Translations under genes and position numbers: made by a program | Assembly (NCBI GenBank): GCA_037952775.1 | Contig: JBANAY010000004.1 | Location: 2,914,001 to 2,978,000, forward strand | Direction of reading: 5' to 3' | Source: Clonostachys chloroleuca | Lineage: Eukaryota; Ascomycota; Sordariomycetes; Hypocreales; Bionectriaceae | Length of the DNA stretch: 64,000 nt | Notes under the pieces: model-generated | What the model saw: the letters and a program-made list of their open reading frames with translations, nothing else | The model's database searches: none | What the model was told of the DNA's origin: nothing | Part shown: positions 36,230-47,300 of the stretch, piece after piece | Position numbering within the stretch: position 1 is the first letter of the stretch | Layout: each line of letters begins with the position of its first letter

Positions 36230-39200
36230 ATGGCTGACACCGCGATTCAAAAAAACCGGCCTCCATTGACCGAAGCTACTAATCGCGTCAACTCCCCGTG
36301 CTCGCCAATAGATCAAAATGGTCGATATAAGCCATACAATGAACGGTACCGTACTCAAGTCCCAACGCGGGCACCGAGTGGGAGCTATACCAGCTCAAGC
36401 CGCCAACCTGATATCCGTGTCACCGCAGCTCCGTTAGCTTCGAACCCGCCGATGGTTGTTCCCTCACAACCGACTCAAGAGCAGGTCGATCAGAGAAGAC
36501 TTTCCCAAGCCTCCTACGACTCGACCTCAAGCAACCGGAGCAAAAAAAACTACAAGACGCATGTTGGTCCTTGGCAGCTGGGACGAACATTGGGCAAAGG
36601 TTCATCAGCACGCGTTCGATTATGCCGCCATGCCGCCACAAACCAGCTTGCGGCTGTCAAAATCGTCAACAGGCGTATGGCCTACCTAGTACAGGATAGC
36701 AGCTTGGCCGCTCTCACAAAATGGGACAGCAGCCTGCCTCCTCAAATCAATGGCGAAATGCGAGTGCCCATGGCGATTGAACGCGAGGTTGCCATTCTCA
36801 AACTCATTGAGCATCCTCATATCATGAAGTTGTATGATATCTGGGAGAACCGCTCTGAAATGTTGGTCCCTACACTCCCCATGTCATGACACTAGGCTCG
36901 CCTTCTTGCTAACTGATACCTGCCCAGATATTTGATCTTAGAATACATTAACCAAGGAGATCTCTTCACCTACATCAACTCCCATGGGAAATTGCCTGAA
37001 GAAGTTGCTCTCTACTTCTTCCGCCAAATGATTAGCGCAATCACGTACTGCCATTCATTCAACATTTGCCACCGCGATTTGAAGCCTGAGAACATCTTGA
37101 TCAGTGCAGACCTGCAAATCAAAATAGCTGATTTTGGTATGGCTGCCCTGCATCAGACCGACACTCATCAGTTGGCCACGGCTTGCGGTAGCCCTCACTA
37201 TGCGGCTCCTGAACTCCTCAAGAATCGGCAATATCGAGGTGACAAAGCTGATATCTGGAGTATGGGTGTCATCCTGTACGCTATGCTTGCTGCCACCCTC
37301 CCGTTCGACGACCCGGACCTGCGACTCATGATGAACAAGACAAAAAAGGGCCAGTATGTGATGCCGAAGCATATCAGCCTGGAAGCCGAGGATCTTATCA
37401 AGCGCATGCTCCAAGTGAATCCTGATCGTCGAATTTCCCTTAAAGACATCTGGCGCCATCCACTTGTTCAGAAATATAGCTACCTAGATAACTACGGTGA
37501 GAACAATGGCCAGCCGCCGGACATTCGCAAGGGCTTCCAATACAGCCCTGTTCCTCGGGAGGAAATTGATTTCCAGCTGCTCCGCCAGCTGAGATCAATG
37601 TGGCACATGTTTAGTGAGGAGGATCTTGCCATGAAACTATCTTGTAAAGAGTATGCCCTATTTGCCTGTTGCCACCCCAGCTTAGAATTACACTGACATT
37701 TCTCCGTTTAGGCCAAATGACCAAAAGGCATTCTACTGGTTGCTCTATAGATATCGCGAGAAACAGCTCGAGGATTTCAGGCCCGAACTCGCCCATTCAA
37801 CCAGTGATTATCACCATCTCAAACCCGGTATTTGGAAGAAACGTGTCGCAACCTGCCACTTTGCTCAGCCACGTGCCAACGGACATGGCCGCTCTGTGTC
37901 GAAATTCACAGTTATTTCAAACGCGGCGGAGACGGAGGCAGAAACCGTCCAGAGCTACGATCCATACCGGGGAAGCCGCATGCTTAAGCCTTGCAACTCA
38001 CAGATTAGCCAAGCCAGGATCACTGTGCACAGGGATCGACCAGCCAGCAGCGGGCATCAAGCCCCCCATTCGACTAGGATGCGTAGTAACTCTACTACTC
38101 ACCGTGTACGTAGTAACTCGAGTAGAGCCTTCGCGAATGGCCGGCCTGCATCGTCTCGAGGTTCCATGGCCTCCCTTCACAGCGCCCGGCATGCAGGGCT
38201 GGGAGCGCCTGGCACGAGTTTGCGACACAAGCGTGGCGTTGATTTCACGCAAGTGAGAAAACAGTCAACCCAAGCACAGCCACCTGCGCAGCCCAAGGCT
38301 CGGGTGGAAGACATGCCCAAGATCAAGGAGCCCGTGGCTAGTCAGCCCAAAGTTGAACGATCCGTATCTCCAGAGCTGCCGGTTCAAGCAAACGGCACAC
38401 ATCCGATGGCAAAGGGTGCCCCCATTGCGGATGTCTTGTTCAATGATGAGCTCCGGCATTTTAGCAGCAATATTGCCAAGGATTGTGACGAAGCATTTGG
38501 AAGCTCTCTCATCGAAGATGAATCCATGGCTGGGTCGATGACAGATGGCGATCGTAAACAACGAGAATCTCCCTTCAGCTTCAGCCTTGTCAGCTCCCCA
38601 GATACGATTCAAGGAACAGGGGCTTCAGCAAAGCCATGGGACTTGAGACCACTACCACCTCTCCCGCCCAACGATTCAGCCCAGGGCGATAGATTAGATG
38701 GTAGCACTGATGATGCAGTCTCGCCGACAAGTGGTGGTGGGGAACAACCAACGCACTCTGCTTTCGTCCTGCCAACACATTCAGTTGAACGACGTGTCGT
38801 TTCCGCCCCAGCCCAGACCCATATTACCAGGAAACCAGTTACTATGCCGTCCATCAATGAGAACAAGGCTCTCAATAGCACCTCGGGTGACAAAGCTCGA
38901 ATTGTCTCGGCCCCTCCTCACAATCCAAGGGGAAGGAATACAGAGATACGCGACGACATGGAATACTTGAGCAAGGTGGAGAACTCGATCCGAGTTGTTA
39001 GTTCTCCATCAGAGAGCCCGGTTAAGATACCGAAGCCTCTGAATGTGAGAAAGAAAAGTACAACAGAGGTCCTGGTACCCCAAACCGAGGAAGACGCCAG
39101 CCAGACCCAAGCAAATACATCCCAGGACGCCCAAAACGGCGCGAGGAAGAGAAAACTGTGGTTCAGGAGAACATCTAGAGCAGAGTCCGATAGTGGTGGG

Positions 39201-39995
39201 ACGGTCTCCAGTAGATCTCACGATCAGACGACACATGCCGGCTCTGAGCCCGCAAACGAAGGCGATACCAATCCGAACCATATCGCTAATAATAAGAAGA
39301 AGAGTTTCACATTTCCATTCTGGAAGAATAATAAGATGGCAGGTTCGGCCATGCCAATTGACGGTAAGTCAAACATGTGCTTTGATTTTGGGATTTTTGC
39401 AGAGGACTAACAACATACCAGAAGAGTCATCTGCCTCTGCCAAGGAGGGACGATCCTCCAATGTGATCACAGTCCAACCGAGCAAGGACAAACGGGATTC
39501 GACCGCGAGCAGTCAGCGCAACATTGAAGTGAAGCAAAACTGGCTGGCTCGGCTTTTCAGGGTCAAACCAGCCACACGCTACCTCTGCATGGCAATTTCT
39601 CGTAGGCGTGCTCGCCAAGAAGTTGCAATCCTGCTCCGTGAGTGGAGAAAATACGGTATTAGAGGTATCCAAGTGGACAAGCAACGTAACATCGTCTTTG
39701 CTCGCGTGGGAGTCAAAAATTGTAAGGACATGAACAATTTGATTGGAAGCTTTTGGCCACTGACAAGAAGACAGATCTGGACCTTAAAGAAGTGGAGTTC
39801 GCTGCCGAGGTGATGACGGTAATTGAGCACGGGAAGAAGCAGCAACTGAGCATTATTCGATTCACGCAAGAGCGTGGTGCTGCAAGCAGCTTCCATAAAG
39901 TTGTCGAAACTATGAAGAACGTATTCGAAAGCCGCAGTCTCTTGGTGGCGGACGAGGGGAAGCAGAAGATGATGATCAAGACATTGAACTCTTGA
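36230..39995 (+). CDS. gin4: Gin4/Hsl1/Kcc4-type septum-associated Ser/Thr kinase
   Basis: Exons 36230-36861, 36928-37650, 37712-39363, 39422-39721 and 39775-39995; 1175 residues, all junctions in frame. The first donor (GTTGGT) is weak, but the splice rebuilds ENRSEIYLILEYI exactly. The kinase domain (~residues 112-395) has the glycine loop GKGSSARV, AVKIV lysine, CHRDLKPENIL, IADFGMAAL and AAPELL. An insert after the lysine (MAYLVQDSSLAALTKWDSS) is typical of Nim1-related Gin4/Hsl1 kinases. A long Ser/Pro-rich linker includes two RSNS repeats and many SP sites. The C-terminal ~110 residues (WLARLFRVKPATRYLC, then LDLKEVEFAAEVM) match a fungal KA1 membrane-binding domain. Yeast relatives act at the bud neck in septin organisation and Swe1 control; a septation or morphogenesis role here is inferred. 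ATG context (GCCATGG) is good. Confidence 0.93.
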
Positions 39996-40823
39996 GAATC
40001 AGACAATATAATGAGCAGATCAGAAGAAAAAAGAGATGAAAAAGAAGATATGAAAAGCAACAGGATACTGGGTGATGCCTAGGAGTAGTACGCCTATGGC
40101 TTGCTACGGGTTTGCTGCAACTAGGTTATTGGCTTTAGGATTTCCCTTCACAGGATGGATAGAAAAGTTGTTGGATGAAATGGGGTAAGGTGGCCTTAGA
40201 GGCCCCAGAGCTCCTTGTTGGCTGATACACAGATAGATGTATAACTTGTTGCTAGTATTCGACATGGGAAAGATTTTCTATTCGGTGGCCAGGCGCGACG
40301 AATATGGCTTCCTCTCAGGCGGGTAGAATCCCCAATGCTAGAGAGGCTATAATTGTACTCATTGCTGCATTTAATTTCGTTAGGGAGCTGGTGGTTCTTT
40401 CTGTTATCATCCCGATCATGTATCCAAATGGGAGGGTTTCTTTATGATTGGCTGTAAGCTTGCAGTTGTCTTCATGTAATTTTAGGCTACCCGGCTACGG
40501 CAATCAAGTAATTAATAGAGACAACAGTTTAAGTCATATGAAAGACTATTGCGATATCCTCGAAGAACCCTCGGACATACGAGGGCGGAAACCAAAGGAG
40601 TTAATGGGCCGGCCGGCCTGCTTTCACATGGGAGGGGATGAGAATGGCCAGCGGCATCAAAGCGCGGCGGTCGGAAAGAAACGGATACTGGAGGTGCCGG
40701 GACAAATCAGTCAGGCTGGTGATGGATCACGGCGCCTTTGAGATTGAGAAACGGTGGTGGTTGAAGAGCCTCGGCTTCTCGGTCGGAGGGGATCAAGGGT
40801 TTCTAGGTTGGGGCTACCCAAGG
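39996..40823. other. Intergenic, 3' UTR of the kinase gene
   Basis: An AT-rich tail follows the kinase stop. No coding sequence or RNA gene recognised. Confidence 0.4.
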
Positions 40824-41862
40824 TTAATTGGCTGGCTGGGTACTTGGATCTCCTAGCGGCATTGCGTATGGGCGTTGGTACCTGCGCTTGGGGCTAGGCC
40901 TGGGTGGCGTGCCGTGCGAAGGTGGGAAGGCAAATGGAGAGATGGGAGAGCTAGATCGCTGATGCGAACGGGCTGGACTGCTGAATTGAGATTGTGCATG
41001 AGTTGGTAGATTGTGATATTCCGGGGAGTTCGGGGGAGCTTGGCTGGCGATTCGGTTGCAATCCGCGCCTTCGGGGCATAACCGCTCGGTAAGACGCCGT
41101 GGGAGATTGCTGGAGAAGCTGTGGTTGGTTGGTGTTATGAGTTGGCTCGGGGCACACAAGATATAGCATGAAGAGGATAGAATAGAAGTATGTAGCCGGA
41201 ATTGCCTACCTGTTCAGATCATATCAGATCGTTTCAAATTAAACCATGGGCTGCTGTCTGCTGCCATGGGCGAAGGAAGGAGACGGAGACCACATGTTTC
41301 TGCTTGTGCTGCCAGGGACACGGCACTGGAGCTGCAGCTGGAGATGCGCTGGGCTTGGCCCGGATCTTCCCCGCATTTTCCAGGGCGCCCACCGCATCAT
41401 TACGTAGGGCCTCGCAGCCAGTATAGCAGGTCGCCTGTGGCCTTGCGCCTGGTAGATGGCAGCAGACAGAGAGGCGCCCATGCGTATGGTTGTTGTAGGA
41501 GATGAAGCAGATAGCGCTAGCCGTCGCCTGTAGCTGTGCCTGCCACAGACGGGCAGTATCTGTCTGTATCGATCTACCATTTCCTCCGCATCCTGGATCG
41601 CATCGCCTCGCATCCATCCATACACCCGAGACAAACCGACCGCCGGGTCTTTTACCGAGACGGAGTGCAGAGGCGGGGCCACCTTCGGCCGCGGCCGATG
41701 TGAACAGCCATTGAAAACAGCCAGGTTATAGCCAGTCCCCAGATGCAGACACAGGCTAAGCCGAGCCGGCAGCTGGGGATCGTCGCTTTGACGTCGCCCT
41801 CGATAAGAGCTTGCTAGTGGCTCGGGTCTGGGGAAGTTGAAGATCGGAGCCGTTGCAGTCAT
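40824..41862 (-). CDS. Possible small proline/serine-rich protein, 131 aa
   Basis: Tentative model: complement of exons 41753-41862 and 40824-41109, with a 643-nt GTGTCT...TCCAG intron, long for this genome. The start reads MTATAPIFNFPRPEPLASSY, then a basic RGRRQSDDPQLP stretch. Exon 2 gives NLPRRLTERLCPEGADCN and a Ser/Pro/His-rich tail ending in PLGDPSTQPAN. The frame and phase fit, and the composition looks protein-like rather than random. I do not recognise a family. The alternative is that exon 1 reads on to 41239 as an unspliced 207-residue frame, or that nothing is encoded. Transcribed away from malate synthase, with about 480 bp between the starts. Confidence 0.3.
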
Positions 41863-41893
41863 AGTCACACAGGAGGAAGGAGGGAGGGAGGCA

Positions 41894-42342
41894 TGTACCT
41901 GCCGCCACTCAATTCCAGTATCTACATATATCTAGCTTTCTGCCTCTCGTAGCCGTTTCTCCCTTCTTGATCTCTCTCTTCATATCTCCCATCCGCACAT
42001 CCGCCAATCCATCTGTCTGGACTGAATCACCCTGGCTAGCATCGCATTCACTATCGCAATTGCTCCTAGTAAGGTTGCCTGCTGTGACCTGCTCCCCATT
42101 AGCCCCTCGCATTGAGGCCAGCCGGCTCTGTTCTCCTCGCGACACGACAAGCACGTGAAAGTCACAGAGCTTGCTCTCAACCACCCCCCCCCCCCCCCCC
42201 AAAACATCCTCGACTGGGATTGATCCTACCCTCCTAGCTCCCGGTTATTTTCCCTATATTACCTCGTCCGCATCTCTCCATCAGTATCAGCTTTATTTCC
42301 TCCGCGCTGCGCTTTTCTCCACATCTCATCACAACTACCATA
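41894..42342 (+). promoter_or_regulatory. Promoter/leader of malate synthase with C17 tract
   Basis: No ATG occurs on the plus strand from about 41894 to the start codon at 42343, and the stretch is CT-rich, which suggests a long leader. A run of 17 C at 42184-42200, after CCA, sits 142 bp before the start. In Aspergillus, malate synthase is induced by acetate and fatty acids through FacB and related regulators; I did not confirm their sites here. Confidence 0.45.
42184..42200 (+). repeat. Homopolymer C17 tract
   Basis: Seventeen consecutive C, the longest G/C run noticed in the window. Its length is probably unstable and hard to call. Confidence 0.85.
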
Positions 42343-44304
42343 ATGGCTTCCACAGACGCAATTCTCAATGGTGTCTCCATCCTCGGCAAGGTCGACGATG
42401 CGCACCGCAAGATTCTGACACCCGAGGCCCTGGCCTTTCTGGCACTCTTGCACCGCTCCTTCAATGGCACCCGCAAGGCCCTTCTTGAGCGCCGCAAGCT
42501 GCGACAGGCCGAGCTTGACCGTGGTGTCCTGCCCGACTTCCTGCCAGAGACGAAGCACATCCGTGAGAACAGCACATGGAAGGGAGCTCCCCCGCACCCG
42601 GTCTCGTTGACCGCAGGGTGGAAATCACCGGCCCTACTGACAGGAAGATGGTGGTCAACGCTCTCAACGCCAATGTGTACACTTATATGGCCGACTTTGA
42701 AGGTGAGAAATGATGGAAAACCCTCCATGTAGTGAGAGTTCTTGACTGACAACAGCTCTCCAGACTCAAGCGCCCCAACTTGGGACAACATGATCAATGG
42801 TCAGGTCAACCTGTACGACGCCAACCGTCGCCAGGTCGACTTCAAGCAGGGTCCCAAGGACTACAAGCTCCGCACTGACCGCACTCTGCCTACCCTCATT
42901 GTGAGGCCTCGTGGCTGGCACCTCAACGAGAAGCACGTCACCGTTGACGGCGAGCCCATTTCCGCCTCGCTCTTTGACTTTGGCCTGTACTTCTTCCACA
43001 ACGCCTTTGAGACCCAGCGCCGCGGCTTCGGCCCCTACTTCTACCTTCCCAAGATGGAGAGCCACCTCGAGGCTCGCCTGTGGAACGACGCCTTCAACCT
43101 CGCCCAGGACTACATCGGCATGCCTCGTGGCACCATCCGCGGCACCGTGCTGATCGAGACCATCCTGGCCGCCTTCGAGATGGACGAGATTATCTACGAG
43201 CTGCGCGACCACAGCTCGGGCCTCAACTGCGGCCGCTGGGACTACATCTTCAGCGTCATCAAGAAGTTCCGCCAAAACTCCAACTTCGTCCTCCCAGACC
43301 GCTCCGCCGTCACCATGACCGTCCCCTTCATGGATGCCTACGTCAAGCTGCTCATCCAGACCTGCCACAAGCGCGGCGTCCACGCCATGGGTGGCATGGC
43401 CGCTCAGATCCCCATCAAGGACGACAAGGAGGCCAACGACCGCGCCATGGATGGCGTGCGCGCTGACAAGCTCCGTGAGGTCCGCGCCGGCCACGACGGC
43501 ACCTGGGTGGCCCACCCCGCCCTCGCCAGCATCGCCACCGAGATCTTCAACAAGCACATGCCCACTCCCAATCAGCTGTTCGTCCGTCGCGAGGACGTCA
43601 AGATTGGCCAGAACGACCTGCTCAACATGAACGTGCCTGGCACCGTCACCGAGGAGGGTATCAAGAAGAACCTGAACATTGGTCTGGGTTACATGGAGGC
43701 CTGGATCCGCGGTGTCGGCTGCGTCCCCATCAACTACCTCATGTAAGTTTCCCCATCACTCATTCGCTCACCCACCATTTCGTGGGAGAATGGCACTCCA
43801 TGCCACAAGCCCACAAGAAGACCTCGGAACTAACCAACTTGCCAATTACAGGGAGGATGCCGCGACCGCCGAGGTCTCCCGCAGTCAGCTCTGGCAATGG
43901 GCCAAGCACGGCATCACCACCGCTGAGGGCAAGAAGGTCGACAAGGCCTACTCCCTCAAGCTCCTCAAGGAGTGCGCCGACGCGCTGGCCGCCAACGCCC
44001 CAGCCGGCAACAAGTTCCACCTCGCGGCACAGTACTTCGCCGGCGAGGTGACCGGCGAGGATTACGCCGACTTCCTGACAACGTAAGTCCTCCACCCTTC
44101 TTGATGTCCTCACATCCTGTCTATTCCGCTCAGGCGCCCCTTCTCGTGTTGCGAGGCTGTCTGGAGAAAAGAGAGGATGGCCCCCAATTCTTCCTACCTC
44201 CCCTTGGGTTACGTAGATGCAACAAGCTGCTGACCACGATCGATAGGTTGCTATACGACGAGATCACCCAGGTTGGGGCCCCCAGAGCGCCATCGAAGCT
44301 GTAA
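42343..44304 (+). CDS. acuE: Malate synthase, glyoxysomal/peroxisomal
   Basis: Exons 42343-42702, 42764-43742, 43852-44082 and 44247-44304; 542 residues once one base is restored. The protein condenses glyoxylate with acetyl-CoA to malate in the glyoxylate cycle, allowing growth on acetate and fatty acids. Motifs include [51 protein letters not shown], the [15 protein letters not shown] block and [13 protein letters not shown]. The C-terminus ends SKL, a PTS1 peroxisome signal. The first exon shifts frame at the five-C run 42589-42593: after TWKGAPP the correct sequence ([19 protein letters not shown]) continues one base earlier, so one C appears to be missing. Introns: 42703-42763, 43743-43851 and 44083-44246. 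Codon use is strongly GC-ending, as in highly expressed fungal genes. Length agrees with the family. Confidence 0.97.
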
Positions 44305-47300
44305 GGAACGAGATGATGAAAAAAGATGTGGACACGGGCGGTATTTGAGCAGTGTTGGTTATTTTTCTATGCATCTAGGCGCCTCTTTTTTTACACATAA
44401 TGACGAGCTATATCAAATTGAGAAACAAGACAACCCAACACCAAGTCTTTAGTATCATTGTGGTCTCTCGATCCCGATCACGTTGAATCTAAGTGATCAG
44501 ACTACCCTAGATATTTCAGAGTACATGAGTACCTTGAGTGGCTTTCGCCAGGCGCTGAACTTGGGGCGGTTGTTTCCTTTCCCTGCATTAGCCAGCGAGC
44601 CTCGTGTCATTCAGCCACCACCACCAGTTCAGCCCAAGGTCTCGGCTGGCTATAGTCAACACGAGGGTATCATGTAATCCATCAAGCGGGTGATATAAGC
44701 TGAGAGCTCTTCTATTCTAAGCCGTACGTAAGACGGCAGATTGCCGGGCTGTTGTTTCTGCAGACAACCCCACCCTTCATCCCACCCTCACAAAAGATGA
44801 AACGAAAGCCGACAGCCTTACTCGAGAACGCAAGTAAGGCATCTCGTACCTCTCCTCCTGATCATCTTATGGGTCCCCCAAGCATGAAAATTCAAAACAA
44901 CAGGCAGCCATGGGACGATCATCCAGTCACCCGTTCCCCGCCCCCCGACCAGTCACCAGACGGGAAAGATCACGGCGGCCGGTCTGACTGAATTCACTTT
45001 TTTTCAGCTGCTCACTTATTAGTTTTGTGTAACATGACGAGTCAACTCCACGCCCCCCAGGGCGCAGGCAGGGACGGGACAAGCATGAAGGCCTGAAGAA
45101 AAAAGAGAAACAGAGCGTCATGATCCGTCATGCCACATCGGCCTGGGCACCCGAGAGAGGAAAAGTAAGGGAATAGATCGCTTGTTCTTTGTTTTTATTC
45201 GGTAACTGACTTGCAGAAATGGAGAGAGTAGAGCCGCAGTCGCGTACCGGTCGAAATATACCGCAAAGGACCTAGAACGACTCAGCACACACACCAGCAA
45301 TTCGACCATTCGGTTTGACCCGCCCGGAGCTGGACGCTATTGATTCAGACGCTGCTCCCCTAAAATTTCCCCTCGTGTGTTCATACCTTTGCACTTTGCT
45401 TCTTTGGCTCATCGATCAGATCGACGAACGCCATTGGTGCCTCTCCCTTGGGTCAATGGGAAAAATTGGTAGTGGCATGATTACCAGCATGAAGAAAAAA
45501 AAAAAGGAATGCCAAACCCCCCGATCCAGAAATAGCAAAGCAGAGCCACCACACCTCACGTTCTAGGCCTTTGCTATGGGGACCGTGCAGCAACTCCTCC
45601 TATTTGGCCGCCCCCCAAATCCCCTTCGCCCATCTCCTTATTGGCAGTATACCCATCGGTACAAAGCCGTCAAGGCGGCTTTGCCTTCCCAGGGGGAGAG
45701 GGGGTAGGGTAGGATACGGGAAAGAATATGGAAAAGCTTGTTCTTGTAAACAAACCACCCCCTCCTGGGGACACCGCAGCGAAAACAGGGAGGGAAGGGT
45801 TTGCTGCATGCAAGTCTGACCAAATGGCTGGGCCATGCGTCGGAGGACGGTCTATTTCACAGAACTCTCTCAGTCGTCCAGCCCAGCCGGGGGTTTTGCC
45901 AGGGGGGGCGTAGTGGGAAAAAAGGGGTTCACAATGTTGTTTTTGTTATCGAGACGCAAAGATGCTCAAATCCTTCCCGAGGAAAAGGAGATGGACCCCA
46001 GCAGGAATCTCCGAACCAAAGGACTGAATCCTTCGGGATCTTGAGGCGAGAATGGAGGAGGGGCGCGCCCGAGGCGGGTGATTAACTGCCGGTACGATGC
46101 ACACGCGCGGCCGGCGCCCTACCCCGACTACCTGCTGATATGATAGCAAGGAGCTGGTTCGATCACGCCGCCGCTTGTTGGGACATTCTGACATATAGAA
46201 TCGTCAAACACACTGCTCTCCCCGTATGCACCTTGGGGACCCCACGTACGGAATGATCAGCCCTGGATGTAACAGGTGCGAGTCCAACACCCTCCGCGGT
46301 GGTCAGCTGGCAAGTGCGCGACGCCTGCTTCTCTGGCCCCTCTTTTCTCGGATGCATATCATAAGGCTGGCTAGTCGTGACCGACATGAGGCCACGGTGA
46401 GAGAAATTGAAAAAAGAAAAGAAAAAACAGGAAATGGGTCGACGAAGAGCTTACCGGCAACTGCCACCTGGAGACCGTGCGTGAATATCAGCCCACTAAC
46501 AAAGGAGAAACCGTTGATTGCTTGCCTCATTATCTCCATGGCGTCGCGTGGGCATAGCATGGAATTGTGAACCGCCTTGACACGCCCTCGCAGCCAAGGT
46601 GAGAGACCCAAATGATCGCTGGCTCCTACAGGCATGCACGGACGTCCCGCAGCACGAGAAACTTGACGGAGGCGAGATATCTGTTGAGGAAGAGAGAGGG
46701 AGGGGAGCCTAGAGAAGAGACATGATAGCGTGGCCCGGAGCGTTGGGATCCAAACGCCCCCCTTCTTTATCCGCCTCCTTCCCCTGCTTTCGGAACAATA
46801 CCTCGAAGAAAGAAACATCAGTGGGGACGTGGATGAGATCTCAGACCTCAACATTAACCTCTCCGCTCGCCGGCTCACACCGTTGAAAGGAGCAAATCAC
46901 ATCGAGTGAAGGGGCACACCCTCCTCCTTGCGAATGGCTTCCCCTCTTTTCCCTCAACACCTTAAGCTCCATCCGGTGCACATGATATTGACAAGACATG
47001 GTGCACTATCCGAGACACCTCTGATTATTTTCGGTGTTCAAAAAAGAGGACTGGTCGAGTAAAGGCAATAATGTATGGATTTAATTCAAACAACGTACGA
47101 TATTTCGGGTTGTCGTCGTCGGGGGGTGTGACGGCTGAGCAGAGACTAGCCACCATGCAGGCAAATGGACGAGAGACACTGGCAGCAGCCGAGACCTGCC
47201 TGTGCAGACAACCATCTCACAACCAATTCTTACCGTGCCGGTGACTGTCTCTCTCTCTTCCCCCTATCTTCTCGCTTTGTACTTGCTTTGGGATCCTCGG

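Noticed and set aside
42766..43557. 263-codon open frame antisense to malate synthase
   Set aside because: Mirror of GC-rich codon bias in acuE; its Val/Asp/Gly/Leu-rich composition is typical of an antisense shadow.
46303..46878. 191-codon minus-strand open frame
   Set aside because: Arg/Ser-rich chance frame without family resemblance.
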